Below, in pieces: positions 1-13,950 of a stretch of DNA of 64,000 nucleotides. The stretch is taken from the NCBI GenBank assembly GCA_026545225.1, contig CM048846.1, positions 38,761,501-38,825,500 of the forward strand, read 5' to 3'. Source of the DNA: Cornus controversa (lineage: Eukaryota > Streptophyta > Magnoliopsida > Cornales > Cornaceae). A program made the position numbers and the translations under genes. Within the stretch, counting starts at the first letter, position 1. Each line of letters starts with the position of its first letter. The notes beneath the pieces are model-generated. The model was given only the letters and a program-made list of their open reading frames with translations. It made no database searches and had not been told where the DNA came from.

Positions 1-700
1 TCACTTTTTTAGGCATATATTTTCTCACCTTTCACACATTTAAAGTACTTTTCACACATTTAAAGTTTTTTCACACATTTAAAGAACTTTTACACATACG
101 TAAAACAAAAACTTTTTTATGTTCTTTATATCCATTTTTTTTTTGGAACTTTTAGACTTATTTGAAGGACGTATTTGCACAAAAAAAATCATAAAAATTT
201 ATATTTACATTTTTTAGTCTCATTTTTCCTTATTTCTACACTTTTAAAATAATTTTCACACATTTAAAGTACTTTTTCACACATTTAACGTACTTTTCGA
301 CACACTTAAAACAAATACTATTTTACGTTTTTTCTGTCCAGTTTTTGTAAGAATTCTTAGCCTTATTTGAAGGATGTACTTGAACAAAAGAATCATAATA
401 ATATGTATTCACATTTTTAACCACATTTTTTCCCACTTTTCTCTCATTTAAAGTACTTTTACACACACTTAAAACTAATACTTTTTTGTATCTGTTTCTC
501 CAAATTTTTTAACTTTTTGCCTTATTTGAAAGATGTATTATCACAAAATAATCATAAAAATAAATATTCACGTTTTTAAGGTCATTTTTTCTCACCTTGC
601 ACACATTTAAAGTATTTTTCACACATTTAAAGTACTTTTACACATACTTAAAACAAATACTTTTTTAGGTTCTTTCTATCCAAATTTTTTTAGAACTCTT
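1..700. repeat. Satellite array, A/B/C monomers (left edge)
   Basis: The window opens inside the array. Four TTTAAA or TTTAAA-like cores lie at 39, 59, 78 and 99, which shows the 20-bp sub-repeat clearly. The conserved tag TTATTTGA starts at 158, 363, 522 and 705, giving monomers of 205, 159 and 183 bp. Monomers follow in the order C, A, B, C. Bases are skewed: in 1-60 I count about 27 T, 16 A, 14 C and 3 G, so the + strand is pyrimidine-rich and G-poor. There is no gene. Short open frames here arise from the low-complexity T-rich repeat. Confidence 0.9.
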
Positions 701-2960
701 AGACTTATTTGAAAGATGTATTTGCACACAAAAAATCATAAAACTTTATATTCACATTTTTTAGTCTCATTTTTTCTCACTTTTCACACATTTAAAGTAC
801 TTTTCCACACACTTAAAACGAATCATTTTTTTTGTTTTTTCTTTCCAATATTTTTAGCAACTCTTAGCCTTATTTGAAGAATGTATTTGCACAAAAAAAT
901 CATAAAAATTTATATTCACAATTCTTAGTCTCATTTTTCCTCGCTTTTCACACTTTCAATGTAATTGACCGCACATTTAAAGTATTTTTTCACACATTTA
1001 AAATAAATATTTTTTATGTTCTTTCTCTCCAATCTCTTTTAGAACTATTAGATTTATTTGAAAGATGTATTTACACAAAAAAAATCATACAAATTTATAT
1101 TAACATTTTTTAGTCTCATTTTTCCTCACTTTCCACACATTTAAATTATTTTTCCACAAACTTAAACTAAATAATATTTTATGTTTTTTCTATCCAATTT
1201 TTTTAGCAACTTTTAACCTTATTTGAAAGATTTATTTTCACAAAAAAAATCTTAAAAATTAATATGCACATTTTTTAGGCTCATTTTTTCTCTCTTTCCA
1301 CACTTTTAAAATATTTTCCACACGTTTGAAGTACTTTTAATACATTTAAAGTACTTGTACACACACTTAAAATAATTTCTTTTTTATGTTTTTTCAATAC
1401 AATTTTTTTTGAAACTCTTAGACTTATTTGAAGGTTGTATTTGCACAAAAAAAATTCATAAAATTTTATATTTACATTTTTTAGTCTCATTTTTCCTCAC
1501 ATTTAAAGTACTTTTCCAGACAATTAAAACAAATGCTTTTTTATGTTATTTCTATCCAATTTTTTTTAGCAACTCTTAGCCTTATTTGAAGGATGTATTT
1601 GCACAAAAAAAAATCATAAAATTTATATTCACAAATTTTAGTCTCATTTTTCCTCACTTTACGTACTTTTAAAATACTTTCCACACATTTAAAGTGCTTT
1701 TTCGCACACTTAAAATAAATATCTTTTTATGTTATTTCTATCCAATTTTTTTTAGGAACTCTTAACCTTATTTGAAGGATGTATTTGTACAAAAAAATCA
1801 TAAAAATATATATTCAAATTTTTTAATCTCATTTTTTTCCACTTTTAACTCATTTAAAGTACTTTTCCACACACTAAAAAAAAATATTTTCTTATGTTTT
1901 TTCTTTCTTATTTTTTATCAACTTTTAGACTCATTTGAAATCTGTATTTGCACAAGAAAATTATAAAAAATTATATTCACATTTTTTTGACTCATTTATT
2001 CTCATTTTTCACACATTTAAAATACTTTCTCACACTTAAAACAAACACTTTTTTATGTTTTTTTTGTCCAATTTTTTTATAAACTCTTAGCCTTATTTGG
2101 AGGATGCATTTGCACAAAATAATCATAAAATATATAGTCAAATTTTTTTAATCACATTTTTTTGCTCTTTTCACTCATTTAAAGTACTTTTCCACTCACT
2201 TAAAACAAATACTTTTTAATGTTTTTTTTTTCTTATTTTTTTAGCAACTTTTAGCCTCATTTGAAATATTTATTTGCACAAAAAATTGTAAAAGTTTATA
2301 TTCACATTTTTTAGACTCATTTATTCTCAATTTTCACACTTTTAAAGAACATTTAACACATGTAAAGTACTTTTGCACATTTAAAACAAATACTTTATTA
2401 TTATTTCTTCTTTCTAATTTTCTTTCCAACTTTTGGCCTTATTTCAAGGATGTATTTTCACAAAAAAAATTCATAAAAATTAATATTCACATTTTTTAGG
2501 CTCATTTTTTCTCACCTTCCACACTTTTAAAGTACGTTCCACACATTCAAAGTAATTTTTCAAACTTTTAAAGTACATTTTCACACACTTAAAATAAATA
2601 TTTTTTATGATTTTTCTTTCCAAGTTTTTCGGCAACTCTTAGGCATATTTGAAAAATATTTTTGCACAAAACAGTAATAAAAATTTATATTCACAATATT
2701 TAGTCTCATTTTCACTCACTTTTCACGCATTTAGAAGACTGTGCACAGATTTGAAGTATTTTTCTACACACTGAAAACAAGTACTTTTTCATGTTCTTTC
2801 TGTCCAATTTTTTTTTGGAACTCTTAGACTTATTTGAAAGATGTATTTGCAAGAAAAGAATTATGAAAATTGATAATTATATTTTTAATCTCATTTTTCC
2901 TCACTTTCCACACAATTAAAATACTTTTCCACATACTTAAAACAAATATTTTTCTATGTT
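701..2960. repeat. Satellite block rich in E and F monomers, copy i
   Basis: Tags continue at 870, 1054, 1219, 1424, 1582 and 1768 (spacings 165, 184, 165, 205, 158, 186). The block holds an F monomer with the rare word ACCGCACATTTAAAG near 965. E monomers with a TTAGACTCATTTATTCTC motif follow around 1990 and 2310, and a variant with CAAGAAAAGAATTATGAAAA lies at 2850. The same succession returns at 45.5-52.4 kb (interrupted by the LTR insertion) and 55.1-58.6 kb. Positions 2271-2310 are a paralogous empty version of the LTR insertion site (TAAAAGTTTATATTC). Confidence 0.85.
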
Positions 2961-5900
2961 TTTCTATCCAATTTTTTTGGAACTCTTAGACTTATTTGAA
3001 AGATGACTTTGCATAAAAAATCATAAAAATTTATATTCACATTTTTCAGTCTCATTTTTCCTTACTTTCTACACTTTTAAAATAATTTTCACACATTTAA
3101 AATACTTTTTCACACATTTAAAGTACTTTTCGACACATTTAAAACAAATACCATTTTAAATTTTTTCTATCCAATTTTTGTAAGAATTCTTAGCCTTATT
3201 TGAAGGATGTACTTCAACAAAAAAATCATAGTAATATATATTCACATTTTTAATCACATTTTTCCCACTTTTCACTCATTTAAAGTACTTTAACACACAC
3301 TTAAAACATATATTTTTCTATGTTTTTTCTATCCAATTTTTTTGGAACTCTTAGACTTATTTGAAAGATGAATTTGCATAAAAAAATCATAAAAATTTAT
3401 ATTCTCATTTTTCAGTCTCATTTTTCCTTACTTTCTACACTTTTAAAATAATTTTCACACATTTAAAATATTTTTTCACACATTTAAAGTATATTTTTCG
3501 ACACACTTAAAACAAATACTATTTTAAATTTTTTCTATCCAATTTTTGTAAGAATTCTTAGCCTTATTTGAAGGATGTACTTGAACAAAAAAATCATAAT
3601 AATATATATTCACATTTTTAATCACATTTTTCCCGCTTTTCACTCATTTAAAGTACTTTTACACACACTTTAAAAATAAAACTTTTTAATGTTTTTTTTT
3701 TCAATTTTATTAACTTTTAGCCTTATTTGAAGGATGTATTATCACAAAAAATCATAAAAATTAATATTCACAATTTTAGGCTCATATTTTCTCACCTTTC
3801 ACACATTTAAAGTATTTTTCACACATTTAAAGCTTTTCAGACATTTAAATTACTTTTACACATACTTAAAATAAATACTTTTTTATGTTTTTTTTTCTAA
3901 ATTTTTTAACATTTAGCCTTATTTGAAGGATGTATTATTAAAAAAAAAATCATAAAAAATAATATTCACTTTTTTAGGCTTATATTTTCTCACATTTCAC
4001 ACATTTAAAGTACTTTTCACACATTTAAAGAACTTTTACACATACGTAAAACAAATACTTTTTTAAGTTCTTTCTATCCAATTTTTTTTGCAACTTTTAG
4101 ACTTATTTGAAAGATTTATTTGCACAAAAAGAATCATAAAAATTTATATTCACATTTTTTTATCTCATTTTTTCTCACTTTTCACACATTTAAAGTAATT
4201 TTCCACACACATAAAACAAATAATTTTTTATGTTTTTTCTAACCAATTTTTTTAGAACCTCTTAGCCTTATTTGAAAAATGTATTTGCACAAAAAAATCA
4301 TAAAAATTTATATTCACAATTAGTCTCATTTTTCCTCACTTTCCACACTTTTAAAATATTTTCACACACATTTACAGCGCTTTTCGACAAACTTAAAACA
4401 AATACTTTTTTATTTTCTTTCTATCCAATTTTTTTTCGAACTCTACCTATTTGAAGGACGCATTTGCACAAACAAAATCATAAAAATTTATATTCACATT
4501 TTTTAGTCTCATTTTTCCTTACTTTCTACACTTTTAAAATAATTTTCACACATTTAAAGTACATTTCCACACATTTAAAGTACTTTTCGACACACTTAAA
4601 ATAAATACTATTTAATGTTTTTTCTGTCCAATTTTGTAAGAATTCTTAGCCTTATTTGAAGGATGTACTTGAACAAAAAAATCATAATAATATATATTCA
4701 CATTTTTAATCATATTTTTCCCACTTTTAACTCATTTAAAGTACTTTTACACACACATAAAACAAAATCTTTTTTATGTTTTTTTTTTGCAAATTTTTTA
4801 ACTTTTAGCCTTATTTGAAGGATGTATTATCACAAAAAAATAATAAAAATTAATATTCACTTTTTTAGGCTTATATTTTATCACCTTTCACACATTTAAA
4901 GTACTTTTCACATATTAAAAGTTTTTTCACACATTTAAAGAACTTTTACACAAACGTAAAACAAATATTTTTTTATGTTCTTTCTATCCAATTTTTTTTG
5001 GAACTTTTAGACTTATTTAGTGGACGTATTTTCACAAAAAAATCATAAAAATATATTTTCAAATTTTTTAATCTCATTTTTTTCCACTTTTAACTCATTT
5101 AAATTACTTTTCTACACACTTAAAAAAATTATTTTCTTATATTTTTTCTTTCTTATTTTTTATTAAGTTTTAGCCTCATTTGAAAGATGTATTTGCACAA
5201 GAAAATTATAAAAAATTATATTCACATTTTTTAGACTCATTTACTCTCATTTTCCACACATTTAAAATACTTTCTCACACTTAAAACAAAAACTTTTTAA
5301 TGTGTTTTTTTTCAAATTTATTTACTTTTAGCCTTTTTTGAAGTATGTATTATCACAAAAAAATCATAAAAATTAATATTCACTATTTTAGGCTCATATT
5401 TTCTCACCTTTCACACATTTAAAGTATTTTCCACACATTTAAAGTTTTTTGACACATTTAAAGTACTTTTACACATACTTAAAACAAATACTTTTTTACT
5501 TTTTTTTTTTCTAAATTTTTTAACTTTTAGCCTTATTTGAAGGATGTATTATCACAAAAAAAAATCATAAAAATTAATATTCACTTTTTTAGGCTTATAT
5601 TTTCTCAACATTCACACACGTAAAGTACTTTTCACACATTTAAAGAACTTTTACACGTACGTAAAACAAATACTTTTTTATGTTCTTTCCATCCAATTTT
5701 TTTTTGAACTTTTAGACTTATTTGAAGGACGTATTTGCACAAATAAAATCATAAAAATTTATATTCACATTTCTTAGTCTCATTTTTCTTTACTTTCTAC
5801 ACTTTTAAAATAATTTTCACACATTTAAAGTATTTTTCGACCCACTTAAAACAAATACTATTTTACGTTTTTTCTGTCCAATTTTTGTAAGAATTCTTAG

Positions 5901-7300
5901 CTTCATTTGAAGAATGTATTTGAACAAAAAAATTATAATAATATATATTCACATTTTTAATCAGATTTTTTCCACTTTTCACTCATTTAAAGTACTTTTA
6001 TGCACACTTAAACCAAAAACTTTTTAACATTTTTTTTTCCAAATTTATTAACTTTTTGCCTTACTTGAAGAATGTATTCTCACAAAAAAATCATAAAAAT
6101 TAATATTCACTACTTTAGTCTCATATTTTCTCACCTTTCACAAGTTTAAAGTATTTTTCACACATTTAAAGTTTTTTCAAAAATTTAAAGTACTTTTACA
6201 CATACTTAAAACAAATACTTTTTTATGTTTTTTTTTCTAAATTTTTTAACTTTTAGCCTTATTTGAAGGATGTATTATCACAAAAAATATCATAAAAATT
6301 AATATTCACTTTTTTAGGCTTATATTTCCTCAACTTTCACACATTTAAAGTAGTTTTCACACATTTAAAGTTTTTTCACACATTTAAAGAACTTTTACAC
6401 ATACGTAAAACAAATACTTTTTTATGTTCTTTCCATCCAATTTTTTTTTGAACTTTTAGACTTATTTGAAGGACGTATTTTCACAAATAAAATCATAAAA
6501 GTTTATATTCACATTTCTTAGTCTCATTTTTCCTTACTTTCTAGACTTGTAAAATAATTTTTACACATTTAAAATACTTTTTCACACATTTAAAGTACTT
6601 TTTGACGCACTTAAAACAAATACTATTTAATGTTTTTTCTGTCCAATTTTTGTAAGAATTCTTAGCCTTATTTGAAGGATGTACTTGAACAAAAATATCA
6701 TAATAATATATATTCACATTTTTAATAACATTTTTTCCACTTTTCACTCTTTTAAAGTACTTTCACACACACTTAAAACAAAAACTTTTTAATATTTTAT
6801 TCCAAATTTATTAACTTTTAGCCTTATTTGAAGGATGTATTATCACAAAAAAATCATAAAAATTAATATTCACTTTTTTAGCCTTATACTTTCTCACCTT
6901 TCACACATTTAAAGTTTTTTCACACATTTAAAAAACTTTTACACATACGTAAAACAAATACTTTTTTATGTTTTTTTTTCTAAATTTTTTAACTTTTAGC
7001 CCTATTTGAAAGATGTATTATCACAAAAAAAATCATAAAATTAATATTCACTTTTTTAGGCTTATATTTTCTCACCTTTCACACATTTAAATTACTTTTC
7101 ACACATTTAAAGAACTTTTACCCAAACATAAAACAAATACTTTTTTATGTTCTTTCTAGCCAATTTTTTTTGGAACTTTTAGATTTATTTGCACACAAAA
7201 ATTCATAAAAATTTATATTCACATTTTTTGATCTAATTTTTTCTCACTTTTCACACATTTAAAGTAATTTTCCACACACTTAAAACAAATAATTTTTTAA
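2961..7300. repeat. Satellite block, alternating A-B-C monomers
   Basis: This is a run of A (TTAGACTTATTTGAAGGACG), B (AAGAATTCTTAGCC, then GATGTACTTGAAC and CACTCATTTAAAG) and C monomers (AAATTTATTAACTTTTAGCC, then GATGTATTATCAC, ending ACATACGTAAAAC). One D-type monomer starts near 4240 (AGAACCTCTTAGCC, with TTTACAGCG at about 4370). E-like pieces lie near 5030-5290. C monomers here carry one to three sub-repeats. No gene is seen. Confidence 0.85.
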
Positions 7301-8930
7301 GTTCTTATTAACCAATTTTTTTGGAACCTCTAAGCCTGATTTGAAAAATGTATTTGCACAAACAAATCATAAAAATTTATATTCACAATTGTTAGTCTCA
7401 TTTTCCCTCACTTTCCAATCTTTTAAAATATTTTCACAGATATTTATAGCGATTTTCGACACACTTAAAAGAAATACATTTTTATGTTCTTTCTATCCAG
7501 TTTTTTTTTAAACTCTTAGACTTGTTAGAAGGACGCATTTGCACAAAAAAAATCAAAAAATTTATATTCACATTTTTTAGTCTCATTTTTCCTTACTTTC
7601 TACACTTTTAAAATAATTTTCACACATTTAAAGTACATTTTCACACATTTAAAATACTTTTCGACACACTTAAAACAAATACTATTTAATGTTTTCTCTA
7701 TCCAATTTTCTAAGAATTCTTACCCTTACTTGAAGGATGTACTTGACCAAAAAAATCATAATAATAAATACACATTTTTAATCACATTTTTCCTAGTTTC
7801 ACTCATTTAAAGTACTTTTGCACACACTTAAAACAAGCAAAAATTTATGTTTTTTTTCCAAAATTGTTAACTTTTAGCCTTATTTGAAGGATGTATTATC
7901 GCAAAAAAATAATAAAAATTAATATTCACTTTTTTAGGCTTATATTTTATCACCTTTCACGCATTTAAAGTTTTTTCACACATTTAAAGAACTTTTACAC
8001 ATACGTAAAACAAATACTTTTTTTTGTTCTTTCTATCCAATTTTTTTTGGAACTTTTAGACTTATTTGAAGGACGTATTTGCACAAAAAGATTATAAAAA
8101 ATTATATTCACACTTTTTTAGACTCATTTATTCTCATTTTTCACACATTTAAAATCCTTTCTCACATAAAACAAAAAAAATTTACTTTTTTTTTTCAAAT
8201 TTATTAACTTTTAGCCTTATTTGAAGGATTTACTATCACAAAAAAATCATAAAAATTAATATTCACTATTTTAGGCTCATATTTTCTCACCTTTCACACA
8301 TTTAAAGTACTTTTCACACATTTAAAGTTTTTTCACACATTTAAAAAAATTTTACACATACGTAAAACAAATACTTTTTTATGTTCATTCCATCCAATTT
8401 ATTTTTGGAACTTTTAGACTTATTTGAAGGACGTATTTGCACAAATAAAATCATAAAACTTTATATTCACATTTCTTAGTCTCATTTTTCCTTACTCTCT
8501 ACACTTTTAAAATAATTTTCACACATTTAAAACAAAAACTTTTTAATATTTTTTTTTCCAAATTTATTAACTTTTAGCCTTATTAGAAAGTTGTATTATC
8601 ACAAAAAAATCATAAAAATTAATATTCACTTTTTTAGGCTTATATTTTCTCATCTTTCACACATTTAAAGTTTTTTCACACATTTAAAGAACTTTTACCC
8701 ATACGTAAAACAAATACTTTGTTATGTTTTTTTTTATAAATTTTTTAACTTTTAGCCTTATTTGAATGATGTATTATCACAAAAAATATCATAAAAATTA
8801 ATATTCAATTTTTCAGGCTTATATTTTCTCAACTTGCACACATTTAAAATACTTTTCGCACATTTAATTTTTTTCACACATTGAAAGAACTTCTACACAT
8901 ACGTAAAACAAACACTTTTTTATGTTCTTT

Positions 8931-9126
8931 CCATCCAATTTTTTTTTGAACTTTTAGACTTATTTGAAGGTCGTATTTGAACAAATAAAATCATAAAAAT
9001 TTATATTCACATTTCTTAGTCTCATTTTTTCCTACTTTCTACACTTTTAAAATAATTTTCACACATTTAAAATACTTTTTCACACATTTAAAGTACTTTT
9101 CGATACACTTAAAACAAATACTATTT
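8931..9126. repeat. Representative A monomer (196 bp)
   Basis: Counted from one TATG(TT) to the next. Marks: TTAGACTTATTTGAAGGTCG (usually GGACG), CAAATAAAATCATAAAAATT, TTCTTAGTCTC, TTTCTACACTTTTAAAATAA, then two sub-repeats and TTTTCGATACACTTAAAAC (usually CGACAC). Confidence 0.8.
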
Positions 9127-9285
9127 TATGTTTTTTCTAACCAATTTTTGAAAGAATTCTTAGCCTTATTTGAAGGATGTACTTGAACAAAAAAATAATA
9201 ATAATATATTCAAATTTTTAATCACATTTTTCCCAGTTTTCACTCATTTAAACTACTTTTACACACACTTAAAAAAAAAACTTTT
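9127..9285. repeat. Representative B monomer (159 bp)
   Basis: Marks: AAGAATTCTTAGCC, GATGTACTTGAAC, AATAATAATATATTCA, TTTAATCACATTTTTCCC, and one TTCACTCATTTAAA sub-repeat with CTCA rather than CACA. It is the shortest common type and carries only one full sub-repeat. Confidence 0.8.
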
Positions 9286-9463
9286 TAATATTTTTTTTTC
9301 AAATTTATTAACTTTTAGCCATATTTGAAGGATGTATTATCACAAAAAAATCATAAAACTTAATATTCACTTTTTTAGGTTTATATTTTCTCACCTTTCA
9401 CACATTTAAAGTTTTTTCACATATTTAAAACACTTCTACACATACGTAAAACAAATACTTTTT
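9286..9463. repeat. Representative C monomer (178 bp)
   Basis: Marks: AAATTTATTAACTTTTAGCC, GATGTATTATCAC, TTAATATTCAC or TTAATATTCACT, TTTTTTAGG, and the ending ACATACGTAAAAC. It holds one to four sub-repeats in different copies, which is the main source of length variation. Confidence 0.8.
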
Positions 9464-9807
9464 TATTTATTTTTTCTAAATTTTTTAACTTTTAGCCTTA
9501 TTTGAAAGATGTATTATCACAAAAAAATTCATAAAAATTAATATTCACTTTTTTAGGCTTATATTTTCTCACCTTTCACACATTTAAATTACTTTTCACA
9601 CATTTAAAGAACTTTTACACAAACGTAAAACAAATACTTTTTTATGTTCTTTCTATCCAATTTTTTTTTTAACTTTTAGACTTATTTGAATGATTTATTT
9701 GCACAAAAAGATTCATAAAAATTTATACTCACATTTTTTGATCTAATTTTTTCTCACTTTTAACATATTTAAAGTAATTTTCCACACACTTAAAACAAAT
9801 AATTTTT

Positions 9808-9992
9808 TATATTTTTTCTAACCAATTTTATTGGAACCTCTAAACCTGATTTGAAAAATGTATTTGCACAAACAAATCATAAAAATTTATATTCACAATT
9901 CTTAGTCTCATTTTTCCTCACTTTCCAATCTTTTAAAATATTTTCACAAATATTTACAGCGATTTTCGACACACTTAAAAGAAATACTTTTT
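9808..9992. repeat. Representative D monomer (185 bp)
   Basis: Marks: CTAACCAATTTTATTGGAACC, AACCTGATTTGAAAAATG, CACAATTCTTAGTCTC, and ATATTTACAGCGATTTTCGAC in place of one sub-repeat. D monomers are the best landmark of higher-order periodicity from 7 to 33 kb. Confidence 0.8.
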
Positions 9993-12900
9993 TATGTTCT
10001 TTCTATCCAGTTTTTTTTTGAACTCTTAGACTTGTTAGAAGGACGCATTGGCACAAAAAAATCATAAAAATTTATATTTACATTTTTTAGTATTATTTTT
10101 CCTTACTTTCTACACTTTTAAAATAATTTTCACACATTTAAAATACTTTTTCACACATTTAAAGTACTTTTCGTCACACTTCAAACAAATAATATTTAAT
10201 GTTTTCTCTATCCAATTTTGTAAAAATTCTTACCCCTATTTGAAGGATGTACTTGAACAAAAAAATCATGATTATAAATATTCACATATTTAATCACATT
10301 TTTTTCAGTTTTCACTCATTTAAAGTACTTTTACACACATAAAACAAATATTTTTTAATATTTTTTTTCTAAATTTATTAACTTTTAGCCTTATTTGAAG
10401 GATGTATTATCACAAAAAAAATCATAAAAATTAATATTCACTTTTTTAGGCTTATATTTTCTCACCTTTCACACATTTAAAGTTTTTTCACACATTGAAA
10501 ACACTTTTACACATACGTAAAACAAATACTTTTTATTGTTTTTTTATCTAAATTTTTTAACTTTTAGCATTATTTGAAAGCTGTATTATCACAAAAAAAA
10601 TCATAAAAATAAATATTCACTTTTTTAGGCTTATATTTTCTCTCCTTTCACACATTTAAATTACTTTTCACACATTTAAAGAATTTTTACACAAACGTAA
10701 AACAAATACTTTTTTATATTCTTTCTATCCAATTTTTTTTTTTAACTTTTAGACTTATTTGAATGATTTATTTGCACAAAAAAATTCATAAAAATTTATA
10801 TTCACATTTTTTGATCTAATTTTTTCTCACTTTTCACACATTTAAAATAATTTTCCACACACTTAAAACAAATAATTTTTTATGTTTTTTCTAACCAATT
10901 TTTTTGGAACCTCTAAGCCTGATTTGAAAAATGTATTTGCACAAACAAATCATAAAAATTTATATTCACAATTCTTAGTCTCATTTTTCCTCACTTTCCA
11001 ATTTTTTAAAATATTTTCACAAATATTTACAGCGATTTTCGACACGCTTAAAAGAAATACTTTTTTATGTTCTTTCTATCCAGTTTTTTTTTAAACTCTT
11101 AGACTTGTTATAAGGACGCATTTTCACAAAAAAAAATCATAAAAATTTATATTCAAATTTTTTAGTCTCATTTTTTCTTATTTTCTACACTTTTAAAATA
11201 ATTTTCACACATTTAAAGTACTTTTCGACACACTTAAAACGAATACTATTTAATGTTTTCTCTATCCAATTTTGTAAAAATTCTTACCCCTATTTGAAGG
11301 ATATACTTGAACAAAAAAATCATAATATTAAATATTCTCATATTTAATCACATTTTTTCCATTTTTCACTCATTTAAAGTACTTTTAAACACACAAAAAA
11401 CAAAAACTTTTTGATTTTTTTTTTCCAAATTTATTAACTTTTAGCCTTATTTGAAGGATGTATTATCACAAAAAAACCATAAAAATTAATATTCATTTTT
11501 TTAGGCTTATATTTTCTCACCTTTCACACATTTAAAGTTTTTTCACACATTTAAAGAACTTTTACACATACATAAAACAAATACTTTTTTACATTTTTTT
11601 TTCTAAATTTTTTAAGTTTTAGCCTTCTTTGAAGGATGTATTAAACAAAAAAAATCATAAAAATTAATATTCACTTTTTTAAGCTTATATTTTCTCAACT
11701 TTCACACATTTAAAGTACTTTTCTCACATTTAAAGTTTTTTCACATATTTAAAGAACTATTACAACTACGTAAAACAAATATATTTTTATGTTTTTTTTC
11801 CTAAATTTTTTAACTTTTAGCCCTATTTGAAAGATGTATTATCACACAAAAAATGACAAAAATTAATATTCACTTTTTTAGGCTTATATTTTCTCACCTT
11901 TCACACATTTAAATTACTTTTCACACATTTAAAGAACTTTTACACAAACCTAAAACAAATACATTTTTATGTTCTTTCTATCCAATTTTTTTTGAACTTT
12001 TAGACTTATTTGAAAGATTTATTTGCACAAAAAAATCATAAAAATTTATATTCACATTGTTTGATCTAATTTTTTCTCACTTTTCACACATTTAAAGTAA
12101 TTTTCCACACACTTAAAACAAATAATTTTTTATGTTTTTTCTAACCAATTTTTTTGGAACCTCTAAGCCTGAGTTGAAAAAAGTATTTGCACAAACAAAT
12201 CATAAAAATTTATATTCACAATTGTTAGTCTCATTTTTCCTCACTTTCCAATCTTTTAAAATATTTTCACAAATATTTACAGCGATTTTTGACACACTTA
12301 AAAGAAATACTTTTTTATGTTCTTTTTATCCAGTTTTTTTTTAAAACTCTTAGACTTGTAAGAAGGACGCATTTGCACAAAAAAAAATCATAAAAATTTA
12401 TAGTCACATTTTTTAGTCCCATTTTTCATTACTTTCTACACTTTTAAAATAATTTTCACACATTTAAAGTACATTTCCACACATTGAAAGTACTTTTCAA
12501 CACACTTAAAACAAATACTATTTAATGTTTTCTCTATCCAATTTTGTAAGAATTCTTACCCCTATATGAAGGATGTACTTGAACAAAAAAATCATAATAT
12601 TAAATATTCGCATATTTAATCACATTTTTTCCATTTTTCGCTCATTTAAAGTACTTTTACACACACATAAAACAAAAAAATTTTAATATTTTTTTTCCAA
12701 ATTTATTAACTTTAAGCCTTATTTGAAAGATGTATTATCACAAAAAAATCATAAAAATTAATATTTACTTTTTTAGGCTTATATTTTCTCACCTTTCACA
12801 CATTTAAAGTTGTTTTACACATTGAAAAAACTTTTACACATACGTAAAACAAATAGTTTTTTATGTTTTTTTTCTCAATTTTTTAACTTTTAGCCTTATT

Positions 12901-13950
12901 TGAAAGATGTATTATCACAAAAAAATAATAAAAATTCATATTCACTTTTTTAGGCTTATATTTTCTCACCTTTCACACATTTAAATTACTTTTCACATAT
13001 TTAAATAACTTTTACACAAACGTAAAATAAATACTTTTTTATGTTCTTTCTAGCCAATTTTTTTTGGAACTTTTAGACTTATTTGAAAGATTTATTTGCT
13101 CAAAAAAATTCATAAAAATTTATATTCACATTTTTTGATCTAATTTTTTCTCACTTTTCACACATTTAAAATAATTTTCCACACACTTAAAACAAGTAAT
13201 TTTTTATTCTTTTATTAACCAATATTTATGGAACCTCTAAGCCTGATTTGAAAATTGTATTTGCACAAACAAATCATAAAAATTTATATTCACAATTCTT
13301 AGTCTCATTTTTCCTCACTTTCCAATCTTTTAAAAAAATTTCACAGATATTTACAGTGACTTTCGACACGCTTAAAAGAAATACTTTTTATGTTGTTTCT
13401 TTCCAATATTTTTTCAAACTCTTAGACTTGTTAGAAGGACGCATTTGCACAAAAAAAATCAAAAAAATTTATATTCACATTTTTTAGTCTCATTTTTCCT
13501 TACTTTCTACACTTTTAAAATAATTTTCACACATTTGAAGTACATTTTCACACATTTAAAATACTTTTCGACACACTTAAAACAAATACTATTTAATGTT
13601 TTCTCTATCCAATTTTGTAAGATTTTCTTACCCTTATTTGAAGGATGTACTTGAACAAAAAAATCATAATAATAAATACACATTTTTAATCACATTTTTC
13701 CCAGCTTTCACTCATTTAAAGTACTTTTACACACACTTAAAACAAGCAAAAATTTATGTCTTTTTTTCAAAATTGTTAACTTTTAGCCTTATTTGAAGGT
13801 TGTACTATCACAAAAAAATAATAAAAATAAATATTCACTTTTTTAGGCTTGTATTTTCTCACCTTTCACACATTTAAAGTCCTTTTCACACATTTAAAGA
13901 ACTTTTACACATACGTAAAATAAATACTTTTTTTTGTTCTTTCTATCCAA

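Larger units (their letters stand above)
7301..13950. repeat. Satellite HOR block of about 1.07-1.25 kb marked by D monomers
   Basis: The D-monomer word AACCTCTAAGCCTG or a close variant begins at 7325, 9835, 10908, 12158 and 13232. Spacings are 2510, 1073, 1250 and 1074 bp, so the higher-order unit is about 1.07 or 1.25 kb (about six or seven monomers), and the first interval is a double. Within each unit the order is roughly D, A, B, C, C, then an A-like monomer with TTTTTTGATCTAATT just before the next D. The 1073/1250 alternation differs by about one monomer. Confidence 0.8.

Noticed and set aside
874-1113. Recurring 60-80-codon frames that begin MKNVFAQKNHKNLYSQF in many monomers
   Set aside because: They recur because the DNA repeats. 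Indels in T and A runs shift the frame freely between copies, which argues against selection on a protein.
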